Of a stretch of DNA of 7,837 nt, positions 5,199-7,837 are shown piece by piece; the stretch's first letter is position 1; every line of letters begins with the position of its first letter. The notes under the pieces are model-generated. The model did no database searches and was not told the DNA's origin. It saw nothing but the letters and a program-made list of their open reading frames with translations. The translations under genes and the position numbers were made by a program. The stretch comes from Candidatus Omnitrophota bacterium (lineage in GTDB: Bacteria; Omnitrophota; Gorgyraeia; Gygaellales; Profunditerraquicolaceae), in contig JAHKBC010000152.1 in the NCBI GenBank assembly GCA_018825725.1, positions 1-7,837 of the forward strand, in the 5' to 3' direction.

Positions 5199-7154
5199 AT
5201 GGCGTCCAAGAAGAAAGACAGTTTCTCTGAGCGCAGGCACTATATCCGCCTGGATACTGTAATTCCGGTACAGTTTATGCTGGTAGATGTAAATACCAAG
5301 CAGAATGTCACAGACTGGATGCAGGGTTTTACCAATAATATCAGCAATGGCGGTTTATGTTTGAGGGTGAATAATTTAAAGGAAGAGGTTTTGCACCTTA
5401 TCAGGCAAAAGAAGGTAGATTTTCTTCTAGAGTTGGATGTGCCCTTTAGCTATAAACAGGCTGAAGCAGCCTGTAGTTTGGCCTGGGTTGAAGATGTCGA
5501 AGGAGAGGGAAAAAAGAAGCTGATCGGTTTATGTTATGAGAAGATTGCTCCGGCCTTAAATAGAAGGATTATTTTTTACGCCAGGGCCAGAAGATTGTTT
5601 TTACCAATCATTGTCTCCATAATTATCATCTTGGGCCTGGGCCTGGGGTTAAATACCTATTATAACTATAGATTGGTCCAGGGCAATAAAGCGCTTATCC
5701 AGGAGTTAGTTAATATCCTGCAGGAATCCAATATTGCCAAGCAGAAAATCCGTAAGATTAATAAGGAGAGGGAGGATCTGCAATTCAAGATTCAGGCCCT
5801 GGAGGTACGCATAAGGACTATTGACGAAGAAAAACTTAACCTTAAAGAAAAAGTTGAGCAACAAGAACAGCGGGCAATAAGAAAGACGGGAGAGTTAAAT
5901 CAACTGGTCGATAAGCTGGGCAAGGAGAAGGCGAACCTACAGGAACAGCTGATTCCCTTTCAGCAGAAGGAGAATAAAGTTACGGAGGATCTCCTGCGAT
6001 TAGAGCAGAAGAGGGTGACGCTGGAGAAAGCCAATCTTGATAAGATGTACCGTTGGTTGACAATTCATCAGAACTATCGCACGGGTTTGGTGATGAGTTT
6101 TGAAGGTGATACTGATATCGCTAACTGGGGTTTTATCTATGACCAGGCCCTAGTTATCCAGGCCTATGCTTACTTTTCTGATTTTGAGCGGGTGACTAAA
6201 ATACTGGATTTCTTTGTTAAAAAAGCCAAAAGAAGCGAGGGTTTATTTCTAAACGCCTATTACGTGAATGACGGTACTCCGGCAGAGTATATTGTCCGTA
6301 GCGGGCCGAATATCTGGTTGGGCATTTCGATTATCCAGTATACTAATAAAAGCAAAGATACCCGTTACCTGGGCTTGGCCGAGGAGATAGCCAGAAGGAT
6401 TATCCAGATTCAGGAACAGGACTCTGAGGGAGGAATACGCGGAGGCCCGGGCGTAGACTGGTATTCTACTGAGCATAATCTTGACGCCTACGCTTTCTTT
6501 AATATGCTTTATAAAATTACTGGTAAGCCTGAATATGGTCAAGCCGGAGAGAGGGTATTAAAATGGCTCCTTTTGCACACTTATGATAAAGCAGATTTAC
6601 CGATTTTGCGGGGCAAAGGAGATTCGACTATTGCTACCGATACTTATGCCTGGTCAATTGCCGCCATTGGTCCGCAAAAACTGGAATCTTTAGGTATGGA
6701 TCCGGAAAGGATTATGGATTTTGCCGAACAGAATTGCGCGGTAGAGGTTAATTTTACCCGTCCTCAAGGGCAGTATATTAAAATAAGAGGTTTTGATTTT
6801 GCTCCCCAGAAACATGTCGCTAGGGGAGGCGTGGTCTCTTCGGAATGGACAGCCCAGATGGTCTTGTCTTTTAAGATTATGTCAGACTATTATCATAAAA
6901 AAGGCATGGAGGCTAAGGCCAAGGTTTATGATGCCAAGGCCTATAATTATCTTCTGGAATTATGCAATATGATTATTTCCAGCCCCTCTCCTTCGGGGCA
7001 GGGTGAGGGGTGTTTGCCTTATGCCTCAAGCGATGCTGTGGATACCGGGCATGGTTGGATGACTCCTAAAGGAAAATACACCGGCTCAGTTGCCGGAACT
7101 ACCTATACTATCTTCGCCTATTCCAATTATAATCCATTAGCGTTAAAGGAATGA
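5199..7154 (+). CDS. PilZ (c-di-GMP)-TM-coiled coil-(alpha/alpha) toroid glycosidase-like membrane protein
   Basis: The 651-residue protein has four parts. Residues ~10-130 form a PilZ domain with an intact cyclic-di-GMP motif: R13-x3-R17 and N47-x-S49-x2-G52. An Arg-rich stretch (122-132) precedes a single transmembrane helix (~134-151, ending GLGLGL), giving an N-in/C-out topology. Residues ~160-282 are charged heptad-like helix, a probable coiled-coil stalk or dimeriser. Residues ~284-651 resemble a six-hairpin (alpha/alpha) toroid as in many glycoside hydrolases and epimerases: IYDQALVIQAY (313-323), SGPNIWLGIS (368-377), YSTEHNLDAYAFF (422-434) and LPYASS...DTGHGW with a Ser-Val-Ala-Gly-Thr strand near the end. 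The GH family and catalytic acids cannot be assigned by eye. A GC-rich palindrome adds a low-complexity S-P-S-P-S-G-Q-G-E-G loop (595-604). Expected role: c-di-GMP-responsive envelope polysaccharide binding or processing. AAAAGG nine bases upstream is an adequate ribosome-binding site. Confidence 0.87.
   Translation: MASKKKDSFSERRHYIRLDTVIPVQFMLVDVNTKQNVTDWMQGFTNNISNGGLCLRVNNLKEEVLHLIRQKKVDFLLELDVPFSYKQAEAACSLAWVEDVEGEGKKKLIGLCYEKIAPALNRRIIFYARARRLFLPIIVSIIIILGLGLGLNTYYNYRLVQGNKALIQELVNILQESNIAKQKIRKINKEREDLQFKIQALEVRIRTIDEEKLNLKEKVEQQEQRAIRKTGELNQLVDKLGKEKANLQEQLIPFQQKENKVTEDLLRLEQKRVTLEKANLDKMYRWLTIHQNYRTGLVMSFEGDTDIANWGFIYDQALVIQAYAYFSDFERVTKILDFFVKKAKRSEGLFLNAYYVNDGTPAEYIVRSGPNIWLGISIIQYTNKSKDTRYLGLAEEIARRIIQIQEQDSEGGIRGGPGVDWYSTEHNLDAYAFFNMLYKITGKPEYGQAGERVLKWLLLHTYDKADLPILRGKGDSTIATDTYAWSIAAIGPQKLESLGMDPERIMDFAEQNCAVEVNFTRPQGQYIKIRGFDFAPQKHVARGGVVSSEWTAQMVLSFKIMSDYYHKKGMEAKAKVYDAKAYNYLLELCNMIISSPSPSGQGEGCLPYASSDAVDTGHGWMTPKGKYTGSVAGTTYTIFAYSNYNPLALKE
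6983..7010 (+). repeat. REP-like GC-rich palindrome inserted in frame in the PilZ/toroid gene
   Basis: The arms CCCCTC (6983-6988) and GAGGGG (7005-7010) are perfectly complementary. The stem extends inward past one T/T mismatch through C6990-C6991 with G7002-G7003. The unit resembles the short CCCCTCTCC...GGGTGAGGGG palindromes scattered through many bacterial genomes. It is read as S-P-S-P-S-G-Q-G-E-G in a loop between the last long helix and the LPYASS strand, so it does not break the gene. Base composition differs sharply from the A/T-richer codons on both sides. A terminator is unlikely because no T-tract follows and the frame continues for about 48 codons. Repetition elsewhere cannot be tested from one copy. 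Confidence 0.55.
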
Positions 7155-7810
7155 AGCAGCGTATCCGGTTAATCTATAAAAAAGCTTTTTTATTTTTTGG
7201 AGCGCAAAATTGGTGGCCTGCCAGGACTAAATTTGAAGTGATGGTGGGAGCGATTCTTACCCAGAATACCAATTGGAAGAACGTTGAGAAGGTAATAGAT
7301 AATTTAAAAAAGAAGAAGCTGCTTGAACCAGGCCGGCTGGTTAAATTGAATACGGAAAAACTCGCCCAGTTAATCCGTAGTTCCGGATATTATAATATTA
7401 AAGCTCGCCGGCTTAAGTCTTTCCTGGATTTTTTTCATGCAGATTACCAGGGAAGTATTAAAAAGATGAAGCAGCAGAGCCTTTTATATTTACGCGAAAA
7501 GTTACTTTCTGTAAATGGCATAGGCCCGGAGAGCGCGGATTCCATTTTGCTTTATGCATTGGACAAGCCCATTTTTGTAGTTGATGCCTATACCAAAAGA
7601 ATACTTGGGCGCCACCGGTTAATTAAGGCTGACGCGGAATATCTAAAGGTGCAGGGTTTGTTTATGCGGCATCTGAAACACAATGTGCAATTATTCAATG
7701 AGTACCATGCGCTTCTGGTCAGGCTGGGAAAAGAGTACTGTTTGAAGAATAAACCAAAATGTGAAATATGCCCGCTCAAAAATGATCTACCTAAAAATAA
7801 AAAAAGTTAA
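7151..7810 (+). CDS. HhH-GPD DNA glycosylase, COG2231/MagIII-like endonuclease III relative
   Basis: The 219-residue protein is the size of Helicobacter MagIII (3-methyladenine DNA glycosylase) and fits the endonuclease III superfamily. GAILTQNTNWKNVEKV (33-48) is the family's N-terminal signature. The helix-hairpin-helix lies at ~118-130 (VNGIGPESAD), and the catalytic Asp is D145 in VVDAYTKR. The position of the Nth lyase Lys (G-V-G-R-K in E. coli) is E127, so a monofunctional base-excising glycosylase is more likely than an AP lyase. The C-terminus has C197-x6-C204-x2-C207 but Leu at 213, where the fourth [4Fe-4S] ligand normally lies, so the cluster may be altered or absent. Expected role: removal of alkylated bases in the cytoplasm. 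Its ATG overlaps the previous stop (ATGA). AAAGGA directly abuts the ATG, too close to be ideal, so coupling is likely. The 27 bases after the stop contain nothing recognisable. Confidence 0.9.
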   Translation: MKQRIRLIYKKAFLFFGAQNWWPARTKFEVMVGAILTQNTNWKNVEKVIDNLKKKKLLEPGRLVKLNTEKLAQLIRSSGYYNIKARRLKSFLDFFHADYQGSIKKMKQQSLLYLREKLLSVNGIGPESADSILLYALDKPIFVVDAYTKRILGRHRLIKADAEYLKVQGLFMRHLKHNVQLFNEYHALLVRLGKEYCLKNKPKCEICPLKNDLPKNKKS

Positions 7811-7837
7811 ATTTTGGCTGAATTTGTTAATAATCAG

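Noticed and set aside
5631..5647. GGGCCT-like short tandem repeat
   Set aside because: It simply encodes the GLGLGL end of the transmembrane helix; two units are too few to call a repeat.
6249..6542. 97-residue minus-strand open frame
   Set aside because: It is antisense to the conserved toroid region of the PilZ protein and has no motif of its own.
6983..7010. Rho-independent terminator
   Set aside because: The hairpin is GC-rich, but no T-tract follows and it lies inside an intact conserved reading frame, so a palindromic repeat explains it better.
7588..7779. 63-residue minus-strand open frame
   Set aside because: It is antisense to the glycosylase C-terminus. Its Cys/His content mirrors the opposite strand and has no metal-site spacing.

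Overview
The window is one compact block of eight genes, all on the + strand. The first gene is cut by the left edge and the last ends 27 bases before the right edge. Junctions are very tight: an 11-base gap, overlaps of 1, 32 and 8 bases, a 44-base gap, a 1-base gap and a 4-base ATGA overlap. I see no convincing internal promoter or terminator, so the simplest reading is one polycistronic transcript that begins upstream of the window. There are no RNA genes, CRISPR arrays or insertion sequences. GC content looks like the low-to-mid 40s by eye. The gene mix suggests a Gram-negative-type (diderm) bacterium, probably from an uncultivated lineage of the Omnitrophota or PVC kind. It includes a TPR-DUF3857-transglutaminase lipoprotein, a PilZ membrane protein with a toroid glycosidase-like domain, a stand-alone MetRS-type tRNA-binding domain, a DUF2156 protein and a MagIII-like glycosylase. 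That taxonomic call is an impression from gene content and is not proven by anything here.

Left part (1-1960): the C-terminal end of a class A beta-lactamase-like serine hydrolase; a 106-residue EMAP-II/MetRS-beta type tRNA-binding OB-fold protein behind the only perfect Shine-Dalgarno sequence in the window; a CxxCxxCC (YkgJ-type) cysteine-rich metal-binding protein; and a DUF2156 (GNAT-fold, MprF C-terminal-like) protein. Middle (1953-2837): a DEDDh 3'-5' exonuclease fused to a C-terminal WYL domain. Its frame stays open for 15 codons past the present stop and would close exactly on the start of the next gene.

Right part (2834-7810): a large lipoprotein with TPR-like repeats, DUF3857 and a complete Cys-His-Asp transglutaminase-like core. 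One base later comes a 651-residue protein with a cytoplasmic PilZ domain carrying an intact c-di-GMP motif, one transmembrane helix, a long coiled coil and an extracytoplasmic (alpha/alpha) toroid, glycosidase-like domain. A short GC-rich palindrome is embedded in frame near its 3' end. The block ends with an endonuclease III superfamily (COG2231/MagIII-like) DNA glycosylase that keeps three of the four usual iron-sulfur cysteines.

The most interesting part is the lipoprotein/PilZ pair. Together they look like a candidate c-di-GMP-linked cell-envelope module, with cytoplasmic second-messenger sensing connected through a coiled coil to a periplasmic carbohydrate-active domain, next to a periplasmic transglutaminase-like enzyme. 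The first four genes and the two DNA-metabolism genes look like housekeeping or accessory functions sharing the transcript and need not act in the same pathway.
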